Below, piece by piece: positions 17,262 through 23,909 of a DNA stretch of 31,344 nucleotides. A program made the translations under genes and the position numbers. The number at the start of each line of letters is the position of its first letter. Position 1 is the stretch's first letter. Origin of the DNA: a virus; IMG/VR virus record IMGVR_UViG_3300046328_000215, positions 1 through 31,344 of that record; one strand, given 5' to 3'. Under the pieces are notes generated by a model, which worked only from the letters and a program-made list of their open reading frames with translations, had not been told where the DNA came from and did no database searches.

Positions 17262-17912
17262 ATGTGGCCTGTAATCGCATCTATCGGCATGGGCTTGCTT
17301 GCAAACAGCGAGCAACGCAAAGTCAATTCAATGGCATCAGACTCAACGGCGCAAGCGAACGCAGCGAACAACGCGCTACGCAATCAGGCAATGCCGTACG
17401 CCTTGCAGAACCTGAAAACAAACGACTTTCTGCAAAGGTACTACCAGCAGACCCCGTTTAACGACACGCAGAAAACAGGCTATCAGAATCAGAACAACCT
17501 GATTGACAGCTTCAACGGAGAGGTGGCCCCAGGCTTGCTGAACTTCGCTAACGGAATGATGGGGCAAAGCTACTCGCGTCAAAAGGGCGGCGCTCCTGGC
17601 TCTGCTGCTGGTTACGGTGGACTATTGCAAGGTGCTGGTAACGCTGCTCCACAAGGCTTGATGGCTTTCACCATGCCAAAACAACAGGCTTTTGGGCAAA
17701 TTGATTGGGAGAAGCAAAACCCATTTTCTGCACAAAACCTTAAAGGCACTGACCTGCAAAACCTCTCCGAGACACAAGACGGTTTCGACTCTGCTGCATA
17801 CCTTGCTGCTAATTCTGACGTAGCTGCTCACGGAACTTACGGCTCTAACCCTTGGGCGCACTATCAAGAGTTCGGCAAGAACGAAGGCCGCAAATACACA
17901 AAGCGAGGTTAA
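17262..17912 (+). CDS. Internal virion-type protein with C-terminal YLxxNxDVA module (216 aa)
   Basis: AAGGAG eight bases before ATG 17262. The N-terminus MWPVIASIGMGLLANS is hydrophobic and could insert in a membrane. The middle is Asn/Gln-rich like the upstream gene. Residues 175-210 read FDSAAYLAANSDVA, then HYQEFG and EGR: the F-D-x-x-x-YL-x-x-N-x-DVA...HY...G...EGR module known from bacterial surface and haemolysin-type proteins, where it occurs as tandem repeats. Here one copy ends a virion protein, suggesting envelope or surface contact during DNA entry (inference). Confidence 0.6.
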   Translation: MWPVIASIGMGLLANSEQRKVNSMASDSTAQANAANNALRNQAMPYALQNLKTNDFLQRYYQQTPFNDTQKTGYQNQNNLIDSFNGEVAPGLLNFANGMMGQSYSRQKGGAPGSAAGYGGLLQGAGNAAPQGLMAFTMPKQQAFGQIDWEKQNPFSAQNLKGTDLQNLSETQDGFDSAAYLAANSDVAAHGTYGSNPWAHYQEFGKNEGRKYTKRG

Positions 17913-17914
17913 TC

Positions 17915-18760
17915 ATGGGGCTACTTAATGGCGCTTTAGACAACGACATGACCCGCTTTGGCCTTGGGCTATTGGCGGCTTCTGGCCCGACCAACGACCC
18001 GCAGAAAGGTGCGTTTGGTAACAGGCTGATGCAAGCTGTAGGTAGCTTTGATGACTACCGCAAGGAAAAGGCACAAGCAGAACGTGCCAAACGTCAGGAA
18101 GAGTTTCAGGCTTTCCAGATGGAGCAAGCACGTGAGCAAGCCGCACGACAGGCTAAATTGCGTGGATTGGCGCAGGAGTACCAAACACCCGCAGAGCCAG
18201 AGCGCAAGCTAGCCCCATTGATGGGCGACAGTATCATGCCTGATGCCTTCAAGTCGGGCATATTGCCAACTCAAGGCACGACGATTCCCGCCAAACCTGC
18301 TGGCTTCAACTTTGATGGCTATGCAAACGCCCTGGCTGGCATTGACCCCGTTGCATCGCTTGAATTGCAAGCAAAGCTACGGAAAGACAACTCGCTTACG
18401 CCTGTTGCTGCTGGTACTTCACTGTACAACCCGCGCACAAAACAAGTCGAGTTCACGGCTCCTGCGACTCAAAAGCCAGAAAATCTCGACCCAAAGATTG
18501 AGCAATACCAGTACGCAAGGGCTAATGGCTACAAAGACTCTTTCGAGCAATTCGTAACGCTTGGCCCAACAATCATGGCGAACGCTCAGGCTCCGTTGCG
18601 TCAGGCTCAGATCGGCAACATCAACGCTGAGAATGATTACAACCTTCCCGCGCCAAGGCCAGCAGCCAAACCAAATGCGCCGATGAAAGGGCAAGTCGTA
18701 CAGGGTTACAGGTTCAAAGGCGGCAACCCCGCAGATCAAAGCAACTGGGAGAAACAATAA
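17915..18760 (+). CDS. Internal virion-type protein (281 aa)
   Basis: The start is ATG 17915, two bases after the preceding stop and with GAGG upstream; the frame stays open into the previous gene but that part is overlap. MGLLNGALDNDMTRFGLGLLAASGPTNDP is an N-terminus often seen in phage ejection-block proteins, followed by a charged helix (DDYRKEKAQAERAKRQEEFQAFQ). The C-terminus has GYRFKGG then PADQSNWEKQ, a short motif recurring at the ends of phage virion proteins. No catalytic motif. Coupled to the next gene by TAATG. Confidence 0.6.
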   Translation: MGLLNGALDNDMTRFGLGLLAASGPTNDPQKGAFGNRLMQAVGSFDDYRKEKAQAERAKRQEEFQAFQMEQAREQAARQAKLRGLAQEYQTPAEPERKLAPLMGDSIMPDAFKSGILPTQGTTIPAKPAGFNFDGYANALAGIDPVASLELQAKLRKDNSLTPVAAGTSLYNPRTKQVEFTAPATQKPENLDPKIEQYQYARANGYKDSFEQFVTLGPTIMANAQAPLRQAQIGNINAENDYNLPAPRPAAKPNAPMKGQVVQGYRFKGGNPADQSNWEKQ

Positions 18761-19368
18761 TGTCCGGCCCTTGGGAACAATACGCACAGCCAGCACCTCA
18801 ACAAGCCGCCGCACCTTGGGCGGCAGATTTGAGCCGCCAAGATCAGGCAAAGATTAAGAAGGATATGTACGAGGAAGGCCGAAAACGCCTTGCTGATTTG
18901 CAATCCAACATTGCAGACGCTGGCTCAACGATGGACGACCTAAACGAGTTTGGGCGGCTCAATCGCGCAAATAGCACTGGTTCGCTATGGCAGCAGATGA
19001 CACCCGACAAGCCGTTGTTTCGCTCTGGCCCTTCTATGGAGATGGCGGCTATTCAGGCGCGTCTTGCTCCTGCACAACGTCAAGCGGGTTCTGGCGCATC
19101 GTCTGACCGTGATGTGGCGATGTTCCTGCGTGGCTTGCCAAGCCTCGAAAACGAAGGCCCGACAAACAAGGGAATCCGTGAGGATTACGAGCGCAAATAT
19201 AAGACGGCTCTTGAGAAGGCTAACGCCATGCAAAAGCACCTTGACCAGTTCGGCAATCTGACGGAGTTCGATAGCCAGTGGGCGCAACGTCCGCGCACTA
19301 ACGACGTTGCGCCTAACGGCAAAAAGTCTGCTATTTCCCCTGGTGGCTGGTCTGCAACTAAGAACTAA
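18760..19368 (+). CDS. Internal virion-type protein (202 aa)
   Basis: Begins MSGPWEQYAQPAPQQA, a G-P-W-E-x-Y start frequent in phage head-internal proteins, then a helical charged middle (KIKKDMYEEGRKRLADLQSNIADAG), a MAAIQARLAPAQRQAGSG stretch, SSDRDVAMFLRGLPSLENEGPTN and a second coiled coil (REDYERKYKTALEKANAMQKHL). The segment ARLAPxxR..GSGxxSDxDVxMFxxxLPS is reminiscent of other podoviral ejection-block proteins. Two bases separate it from the next gene. Function unspecified. Confidence 0.6.
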   Translation: MSGPWEQYAQPAPQQAAAPWAADLSRQDQAKIKKDMYEEGRKRLADLQSNIADAGSTMDDLNEFGRLNRANSTGSLWQQMTPDKPLFRSGPSMEMAAIQARLAPAQRQAGSGASSDRDVAMFLRGLPSLENEGPTNKGIREDYERKYKTALEKANAMQKHLDQFGNLTEFDSQWAQRPRTNDVAPNGKKSAISPGGWSATKN

Positions 19369-19370
19369 AA

Positions 19371-21008
19371 ATGCCAAAGTACACCGTCAAATCTCCAGAT
19401 GGCACAAGCTACACGGTAAACGCTCCTGAAGGCGCAACGGAGCAGGACGCTATTGAGTACGTCCAAAAAAACCTATACAAGCCACAAACTAGCATTGCTC
19501 AATACGTAAAGCAGGGCGCAGGTAATGTGCTGGCTGGAGCTGTGCGTGGTGCTGGCTCTATCGGCGCGACGTTGCTTGCACCTATCGACATTGCCAAAGA
19601 CGCGATAGCTGGAAAAGGATTGTCCCTTGAATCAAACCGCCAACGTCGTGCAGACATGGATTCTGCTCTTGGCTCTATGGGTGCTGAGACTGATTCCTTT
19701 GGATACGGGGCGGGTAAGCTGATAACCGAAGTTGCTGGCACATTGGGCGCTGGTGGCGCTGTGGCTAACGCAGCTACAAAGGTTGCGCCTCGTTTGGCTG
19801 CTGCTGCGCCTAGCTTGTTTGAGGCCGTGCGTACAGGTGGCATGAGTGCTAACGGCGCAGGCATGTTCACTCGCGCTGCGGGTGGTGCTATCAATGGCGG
19901 CTTGTCTGCTGGACTGATAAACCCAGAGGACGCAACTACAGGCGCAGCAATCGGCGCTGTTGCTCCTGGCGCTATCCAAGTTGCTGGAAACCTTGGCAAA
20001 TCGGTAGGCGAGAAACTGGCAGCTACACGCGCTAAAAACATTGCAAAATTTAACCGCAATGCACCTATGCGCGAAACCCTGAAAGAGTCAATCGACGCGG
20101 GGTATGTAGTTCCTCCCAACATGGTGAATCCGTCCACAAAGAACGCAATTGTTGAATCATTCTCCGGTAAACAGGCAACCTCTCAGATCGCATCGGTACG
20201 CAATCAGGATGTGACTGAGAAGCTAGTACGCCAGTCTTTGGGCTTGGCTGATGACGCTCCTTTGTCCAAATCCGCACTAGAGCAGATTCGCAAGGTAGAG
20301 GGAGGCGCATACAAGAGAGTCGGAGAATTGTCCCCTGCTGCTGAGTACGACCTTGAGGCACTCAAGCAAGCGCGGAACGAATCACAAAGCTGGTTCAATG
20401 CTTACAACCGTTCGATGCGTCCTGATGACTTGGCAAAGGCTAAAGACTTCCGCGATACGGCTGAGATGCTTGAATTGCGCTTAGAAAGCCATGCAAAAAA
20501 CGCTGGCAAGGAATCGCTCATTCCTGCACTCAAAGAAGCCCGTAAACAGATCGCCAAAACCTACACGGTAGAACGTGCGCTAAACGAGGCAACTGGCACA
20601 GTAAACGCTAAAACAATCGGCAGACTGTTCGACAAGGGCAAGCCTCTTTCTGATGGGCTCGATACTGTGGGCAGGTTTGCTAGCGGATTCCCAAGCATTG
20701 CACAGGCTCCGCAACAGATGGGTAGCCCTGCGGCTCATAACCTGCGCTCTATGGCTTCACTGTTGGCGGGTGGCGGTGGTTTGGCTGCTGCCGGCCCTAT
20801 GGGGTTGGCTGCTGCTGCGTTGCCTTTTGCAACTGGCCCTCTGTCGCGTTCGATGATGTTCCGCGAAGGCGCTCAACGGGCGCTAGCGAATCAATCGGCC
20901 CCAACTATGGGGCGCATGGCACAGATGGGCGGGTTGTTATCAGAGCCAGAAGTGCAGATGTTCCTAGCGCGTTCTGCCCCTGCTACGGCTTCTTTGCTAG
21001 ACCAATGA
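19371..21008 (+). CDS. Large internal virion / DNA-ejection protein (545 aa)
   Basis: The N-terminus YTVKSPDGTSYTVNAPEGAT then EQDAIEYVQKNL is a small domain typical of large podovirus internal proteins. Residues 45-215 alternate glycine/alanine-rich hydrophobic segments (QGAGNVLAGAVRGAGSIGATL, GAIQVAGNLGKSV) able to sit in membranes. The middle is charged and helical (about 220-430), and the end is again Ala/Gly-rich and membrane-like (LLAGGGGLAAAGPMGLAAAALP). This resembles proteins that form the trans-envelope DNA channel. No lytic transglycosylase catalytic motif was found. Last gene of the ejection block. Confidence 0.65.
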   Translation: MPKYTVKSPDGTSYTVNAPEGATEQDAIEYVQKNLYKPQTSIAQYVKQGAGNVLAGAVRGAGSIGATLLAPIDIAKDAIAGKGLSLESNRQRRADMDSALGSMGAETDSFGYGAGKLITEVAGTLGAGGAVANAATKVAPRLAAAAPSLFEAVRTGGMSANGAGMFTRAAGGAINGGLSAGLINPEDATTGAAIGAVAPGAIQVAGNLGKSVGEKLAATRAKNIAKFNRNAPMRETLKESIDAGYVVPPNMVNPSTKNAIVESFSGKQATSQIASVRNQDVTEKLVRQSLGLADDAPLSKSALEQIRKVEGGAYKRVGELSPAAEYDLEALKQARNESQSWFNAYNRSMRPDDLAKAKDFRDTAEMLELRLESHAKNAGKESLIPALKEARKQIAKTYTVERALNEATGTVNAKTIGRLFDKGKPLSDGLDTVGRFASGFPSIAQAPQQMGSPAAHNLRSMASLLAGGGGLAAAGPMGLAAAALPFATGPLSRSMMFREGAQRALANQSAPTMGRMAQMGGLLSEPEVQMFLARSAPATASLLDQ

Positions 21009-21078
21009 GTAGGCCATAGATAAACGCTAGCACGGTAAAAACGGCTAGCTTTATCAGCATGAATTCGATAAACGACAT
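20983..21078 (-). CDS. Candidate antisense membrane peptide, 31 aa
   Basis: Reads MSFIEFMLIKLAV then FTVLAFIYGLLIGLAKKP: one strong hydrophobic span with a basic C-terminus, as in many short phage membrane peptides. The ATG is preceded by GGGAGG, but with no spacer, so the second ATG (codon 7) may be the start. It runs against the late genes and overlaps the last 26 bases of the ejection gene. The same DNA contains a GATAAA-GCTAGC / GCTAGC-TTTATC dyad (21019-21055), so the ORF could be incidental. Confidence 0.35.
   Translation of the reverse strand: MSFIEFMLIKLAVFTVLAFIYGLLIGLAKKP
21019..21055. terminator. Inverted repeat in the ejection/lysis intergenic gap
   Basis: GATAAA-c-GCTAGC (21019-21031) is complementary to GCTAGC-TTTATC (21044-21055), leaving a 12-nt loop: a 12-bp stem with one bulge. 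No T-run follows on either strand, so Rho-independent termination is doubtful; an mRNA structure separating the ejection block from the lysis block is possible. Confidence 0.4.
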
Positions 21079-21093
21079 CCTCCCATCTTACAC

Positions 21094-21104
21094 CTTTACC
21101 ACTT
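21094..21104 (+). promoter_or_regulatory. Repeated CTTTACCACTT element, copy 3 (before lysis block)
   Basis: Exact 11-base match to the copies at 1187 and 8527, nine bases before the ATG of the first gene of the lysis block and after an 85-nt gap. No conventional Shine-Dalgarno separates it from that ATG. Together with the other copies this marks the start of a new expression unit (inference). Confidence 0.45.
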
Positions 21105-21113
21105 CTGACAATC

Positions 21114-21353
21114 ATGCGCCGATACATCCTGCACCTGTTGATAGCAATTGACCAATTTTTCAATGCAGCAATAGGTGGGATGCCTGACGAAACGCTTTCA
21201 AGTGCGGCCTATCGATCACACAGGAAGGGCTACTTCTGGGGGCGGGTATGGATGCCGATTATTGACGGACTGTTCTATTACTTGGACGGGCCGCGCCATT
21301 GCTACAGGGCTTACTTAGCAGAGAAATTTGGTGAACAAAACTTTAGGGGGTAA
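21114..21353 (+). CDS. Small lysis-block protein with N-terminal membrane segment (79 aa)
   Basis: MRRYILHLLIAIDQFFNAAIGG gives a basic N-terminus and one hydrophobic segment (about 4-21), followed by PDETLSSAAYRSHRKGYFWG and WMPIIDGLFYYLDGPRHCYRAYLAE. The pattern of a DQxxNAxxGGxPDETLSSxAYR stretch is familiar from small proteins next to phage lysis genes, with no function known to me. It opens the lysis block after the third CTTTACCACTT element. A holin accessory or membrane-associated role is possible. Confidence 0.6.
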   Translation: MRRYILHLLIAIDQFFNAAIGGMPDETLSSAAYRSHRKGYFWGRVWMPIIDGLFYYLDGPRHCYRAYLAEKFGEQNFRG

Positions 21354-21355
21354 CG

Positions 21356-21610
21356 ATGGATGGAAAAGACATATTCCAATATGCATGGGCACTTGTTGGA
21401 GGACTCGGCATGATCGTCTGGAATTTACTCAATTCAAAGATTGAGAATAACCACAAGAATCTAAATAGTCGCATTACTGAGACTAATTCAGAGGTAGATA
21501 AACAGCGGGACAACGTGGCTAAATTGTTTGAGAAGATCGAGCAACACGCCAAGGAATCCACTGCCCGGCACATTGAGATTCTGAACTACCTGCGGGATAA
21601 GGGGCATTAA
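21356..21610 (+). CDS. Small membrane-anchored coiled-coil protein of lysis block (84 aa)
   Basis: GGGG before ATG 21356. One N-terminal span (FQYAWALVGGLGMIVWNLL, about 7-25) is followed by a coiled coil to the end (KIENNHKNLNSRITETNSEVD, VAKLFEKIEQHAKE). This topology fits a holin-associated or XhlA-like protein, or an inner-membrane spanin. I saw no embedded lipoprotein ORF with a lipobox that would be the outer-membrane spanin. Directly followed by the endolysin (TAAATG). Confidence 0.6.
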   Translation: MDGKDIFQYAWALVGGLGMIVWNLLNSKIENNHKNLNSRITETNSEVDKQRDNVAKLFEKIEQHAKESTARHIEILNYLRDKGH

Positions 21611-22054
21611 ATGTACCTCTCGACTAACTTCACTCTCGACGAATTTACCCACTCGCAGACAGCCGCACGGCTCAATATTGACAATGACCCTCCTGCGGAT
21701 ATTGCAGCTAATCTCAAGTCTCTGGCATACGCTCTCGAAGAAGTTAGAACCCTACTCGGCGGCAGACCTATTCTTATTTCTAGTGCCTATCGCTCTCCTG
21801 CTCTCAACACTGCTGTAGGCGGCTCCAAGCGTAGCCAGCACGTACTAGGCGAGGCCGTTGATTTCACTTGCCCGTCCTTTGGTACGCCTGACGATATTGT
21901 GAAAGCACTGCAAGCCTCGGCTATTCCGTATCACCAGTGCATTCGTGAGTTTGGGCGGTGGGTGCATCTCTCCTTCAAATTCGGCATACCTGTTTCAGAG
22001 GTGAAGCGGGAGACATTGATTATTGATTCAACTGGAACGCGAGGCTACGCATGA
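21611..22054 (+). CDS. Endolysin, M15-type zinc peptidase
   Basis: Cleaves peptide stems of peptidoglycan at the end of infection. 147 residues, a single M15 domain with no signal sequence, so it needs a holin for release. The motif ISSAYRS (56-62), then SQHVLGEAVDF with His77 and Asp84, and GRWVHLSF with His119 are the zinc-binding triad (HxxxxxxD...H) of the Peptidase_M15_3 / D-Ala-D-Ala carboxypeptidase-like group. The N-terminus FTLDEFTHSQTA is the usual start of these phage enzymes. It overlaps the holin gene by ATGA. Confidence 0.9.
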   Translation: MYLSTNFTLDEFTHSQTAARLNIDNDPPADIAANLKSLAYALEEVRTLLGGRPILISSAYRSPALNTAVGGSKRSQHVLGEAVDFTCPSFGTPDDIVKALQASAIPYHQCIREFGRWVHLSFKFGIPVSEVKRETLIIDSTGTRGYA

Positions 22055-22560
22055 ACGACTTTCTGAAAAGCCTTGTCCCCATGATAGGCACTGCTTTGGG
22101 TGGGCCATTGGGCGGTGCTGCTGCTTCCTTTATCGCTGACAAGCTAGGACTCGACAGCAAAGACGTTAAAGCTGTGAGCGACGTTCTGAATAGCGGGAAG
22201 ATGACACCCGACCAGATATCGCAACTGAAACTAGCTGAAATTGATTTTCAGAAGTTCCTTGAAGCCAACAAAATCAAGCTGGAAGAGATTGCAGCACTGG
22301 ACAGGACAAGCGCAAGGGAGATGCTGAAAAGCACCCGCAGCCACGTTCCAGCGGCTCTGACGTACCTTTTGACTGCGGGTTTCTTCGGTGTGCTTGGACT
22401 CATGTTCTACGCACCAGAATTAAAGGAATCTGCCCCGCTAATGATTATGTTAGGCAGTCTCGGAACCGCTTGGACTTCAGCTTGCGCCTTCTGGTTTGGT
22501 ACTACCTCAAACAGCAAAGACAAAACGGACTTGCTAATGAACTCTGCGCCTGTGAGGTAG
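22051..22560 (+). CDS. Holin, three-transmembrane (GTA_holin_3TM-like)
   Basis: Membrane protein that releases the endolysin. Segments: a Gly/Ala-rich hydrophobic start (LVPMIGTALGGPLGGAAASFIA, residues 8-29), an amphipathic acidic helix (ISQLKLAEIDFQKFLEANKIK), then two clear spans at about 99-120 (VPAALTYLLTAGFFGVLGLMF) and 128-150. After the last span comes FWFGTTSNSKDKTDLL, a signature of the gene-transfer-agent type three-TM holin family and its phage relatives. Last gene of the right-going block, 115 bases before the attachment core. Confidence 0.75.
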   Translation: MNDFLKSLVPMIGTALGGPLGGAAASFIADKLGLDSKDVKAVSDVLNSGKMTPDQISQLKLAEIDFQKFLEANKIKLEEIAALDRTSAREMLKSTRSHVPAALTYLLTAGFFGVLGLMFYAPELKESAPLMIMLGSLGTAWTSACAFWFGTTSNSKDKTDLLMNSAPVR

Positions 22561-22581
22561 TCTGGGAATAATCTGCCCAAA

Positions 22582-22607
22582 CGCACAGAACCAGCATACT
22601 CTGTGCG
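22582..22607. terminator. Hairpin between holin and attP
   Basis: CGCACAGA (22582-22589) pairs perfectly with TCTGTGCG (22600-22607) around a 10-nt loop. On the reverse strand it is followed by TTTGGG, so it could end left-going transcription that has passed the integrase and attP; on the forward strand no T-run follows. It could also be an integrase or accessory-protein binding region, since GCATACT occurs in the loop and again at 22665-22671. Confidence 0.4.
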
Positions 22608-22674
22608 CTGTATGCGTACCCAGTAGCCCAATATCCATGCGGGTTGCAGCGTAGTCCATAGTTCGCATACTCAA

Positions 22675-22732
22675 CTCGAAATCAAGCGTAGGGGCGACCC
22701 TACCGAGGGTTCGAATCCCTCCCGCTCCGCCA
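22675..22732 (+). other. Phage attachment site core: 3' part of tRNA-Ser(CGA)
   Basis: Reads as a tRNA from the anticodon loop to CCA: loop CTCGAAA (22675-22681, anticodon CGA at 22677-22679), long variable arm GTAGGG-GCGA-CCCTAC (22688-22703), T arm GAGGG-TTCGAAT-CCCTC (22705-22721), acceptor strand CCGCTCC (22722-22728), G, CCA (22730-22732). The bases before the loop cannot pair with TCAAG (22682-22686) and no GGAGCGG 5' acceptor strand is upstream, so it is not a full tRNA gene. The long variable arm and CGA anticodon identify tRNA-Ser. On integration it would rebuild the host gene. The integrase gene ends 36 bases away. Confidence 0.85.
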
Positions 22733-22767
22733 GTGCGTATAGCTTCGCTGCTACCAAAAGCATAGTA

Positions 22768-23763
22768 TCAGGCAATTCTCAGTTTAGGCTGAATGGGAAT
22801 TTTCCGTCCAATCTTCCCAATCGCCACGGCAAGCGACTCCGTTGATAAGTGGCTGTACCTCTGTGTGCTACGGCTGTCCTTATGCCCTAGCACGGCTCCC
22901 ACGGTGTACAGGTCTATGCCTTGGTTAATCATCTCTGATGCCGAGGAATGCCGTAGATCGTGGAAATGCAGGTGATTCAATCCGGCTATTCCCCGCGCAC
23001 GGTTAAAGTTAGTCTGTACCGTGATTCTTGGTAGCTTCTTAAACCTACGGGCGCACACACTCACTTTAGGGTGAATCGGCACTATCCGAGGGTTGCCGTT
23101 CTTTGTGTCTCGCAGCACCCATGCTGTACCGGATACCTCTGCCCTCAATATCTCGCCTAGCCTCATGCCTGAGTAAAAAGCCATTCTGATAGCCATGCGT
23201 GCCATTCTGTTGGTGCATTTGGAAGCTATGAGTAGCATTTCCCTGCGGCTAGCGTACTCCTGGCGCTCATTTCTCACCTCTGGCACTGTTACCCTAGCGG
23301 CGGGGTCAGAATCGCCGTAGCCGTGGTTTTTCCATGCGTAGCGACAAGCGGCGGTTAAGTACCTAATCCGGTTCCTGATACTCGCGGGGGCAAGCGGTGA
23401 ACCGTCCTCTTTCGTTGCCTTCAATCTATAAGCCTTGCATACGTCTGCAAGCGCATCTAATGGCCTTCCCTGATAAACAGGAAACAGCAAGGCCAACTCT
23501 CTCGCCACGTTATCGCCAGTTTTTAGCTTTGGAAGTCTTTCCTTGACGTACAGAAGCACGCAATCCTCTATGCTGTGCTGCGCCTTCTCTACGTTGGTTG
23601 CAATTGCGTAGAGTCGGGCAGATTCTTGCCTGTCGTATGCATCAGCTTGGGCTTGATTCCAAGAGCGCGGAAGGTGCTTAGTAGTGCGGATTCTCTGCCC
23701 ACCGATACGCTTGTCGAACTCAAAGACGAACGTACCTCGCTTCTTACAGCGGTAAATTGACAT
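22768..23763 (-). CDS. int: Tyrosine integrase
   Basis: Site-specific recombinase joining attP to the host tRNA-Ser site. 331 residues from ATG 23763 (GGAG about 10 bases upstream); the frame is open further but only into the overlapping excisionase. The N-terminus SIYRCKKRGTFVFEFDKRIGGQRIRTTKHL is a compact arm-binding-type domain, a SAM-like core-binding helix bundle follows (about 60-150), then the catalytic domain with Arg201 (YSGMRLGE), Lys221 (RDTKNGNPR), His268 and Arg271 (HDLRH), His294 (LGHKD) and Tyr303 (TQRYSH): all six catalytic residues present. It lies beside the attachment core, last in the left-going operon. Confidence 0.93.
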   Translation of the reverse strand: MSIYRCKKRGTFVFEFDKRIGGQRIRTTKHLPRSWNQAQADAYDRQESARLYAIATNVEKAQHSIEDCVLLYVKERLPKLKTGDNVARELALLFPVYQGRPLDALADVCKAYRLKATKEDGSPLAPASIRNRIRYLTAACRYAWKNHGYGDSDPAARVTVPEVRNERQEYASRREMLLIASKCTNRMARMAIRMAFYSGMRLGEILRAEVSGTAWVLRDTKNGNPRIVPIHPKVSVCARRFKKLPRITVQTNFNRARGIAGLNHLHFHDLRHSSASEMINQGIDLYTVGAVLGHKDSRSTQRYSHLSTESLAVAIGKIGRKIPIQPKLRIA

Positions 23764-23909
23764 GATTTGCGGTACTCCAGAACGTCTGATTGGTCGAAAA
23801 TGATACGCTTTCCAATTCGATAGCATGGAATTGGCCCTGAAGGTGCGGCGAGGGCGTACACCTGGCGGTCACTGATTCCCAATAGTGCGGCGGCTTGTTT
23901 TGCGTTCAT
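23589..23909 (-). CDS. Excisionase-like HTH protein
   Basis: ATG 23909 overlaps the upstream stop (ATGA) and has GGGGGAGG just before it. Residues 1-48 (MNAKQAAALLGISDRQVYAL, then CYRIGKRIIFDQSDVLEYRK) are a MerR/HTH_17-type winged helix with the R-x-G-x-x-I-x-F wing, as in excisionases and AlpA-like regulators. Residues 49-106 lie inside the integrase gene in another frame and look unstructured. Probably directs excision and may repress its own operon. The long overlap (175 nt) is unusual; either the tail is dispensable or a frameshift is used. Confidence 0.7.
   Translation of the reverse strand: MNAKQAAALLGISDRQVYALAAPSGPIPCYRIGKRIIFDQSDVLEYRKSCQFTAVRSEVRSSLSSTSVSVGRESALLSTFRALGIKPKLMHTTGKNLPDSTQLQPT

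Noticed and set aside
19499-20137. Pro/Ala-rich reverse-strand ORF under the large ejection gene
   Set aside because: Complement of the Gly/Ala-rich segment of the ejection protein; such composition creates long open shadow frames.
21356-21610. Rz/Rz1-style nested spanin pair
   Set aside because: The 84-aa protein has the inner-membrane topology, but I found no lipobox-bearing ORF nested in or next to it.
22600-22732. Complete tRNA gene at the attachment site
   Set aside because: Only the part from the anticodon loop to CCA is present; the upstream bases cannot form the anticodon stem, D arm or 5' acceptor strand.
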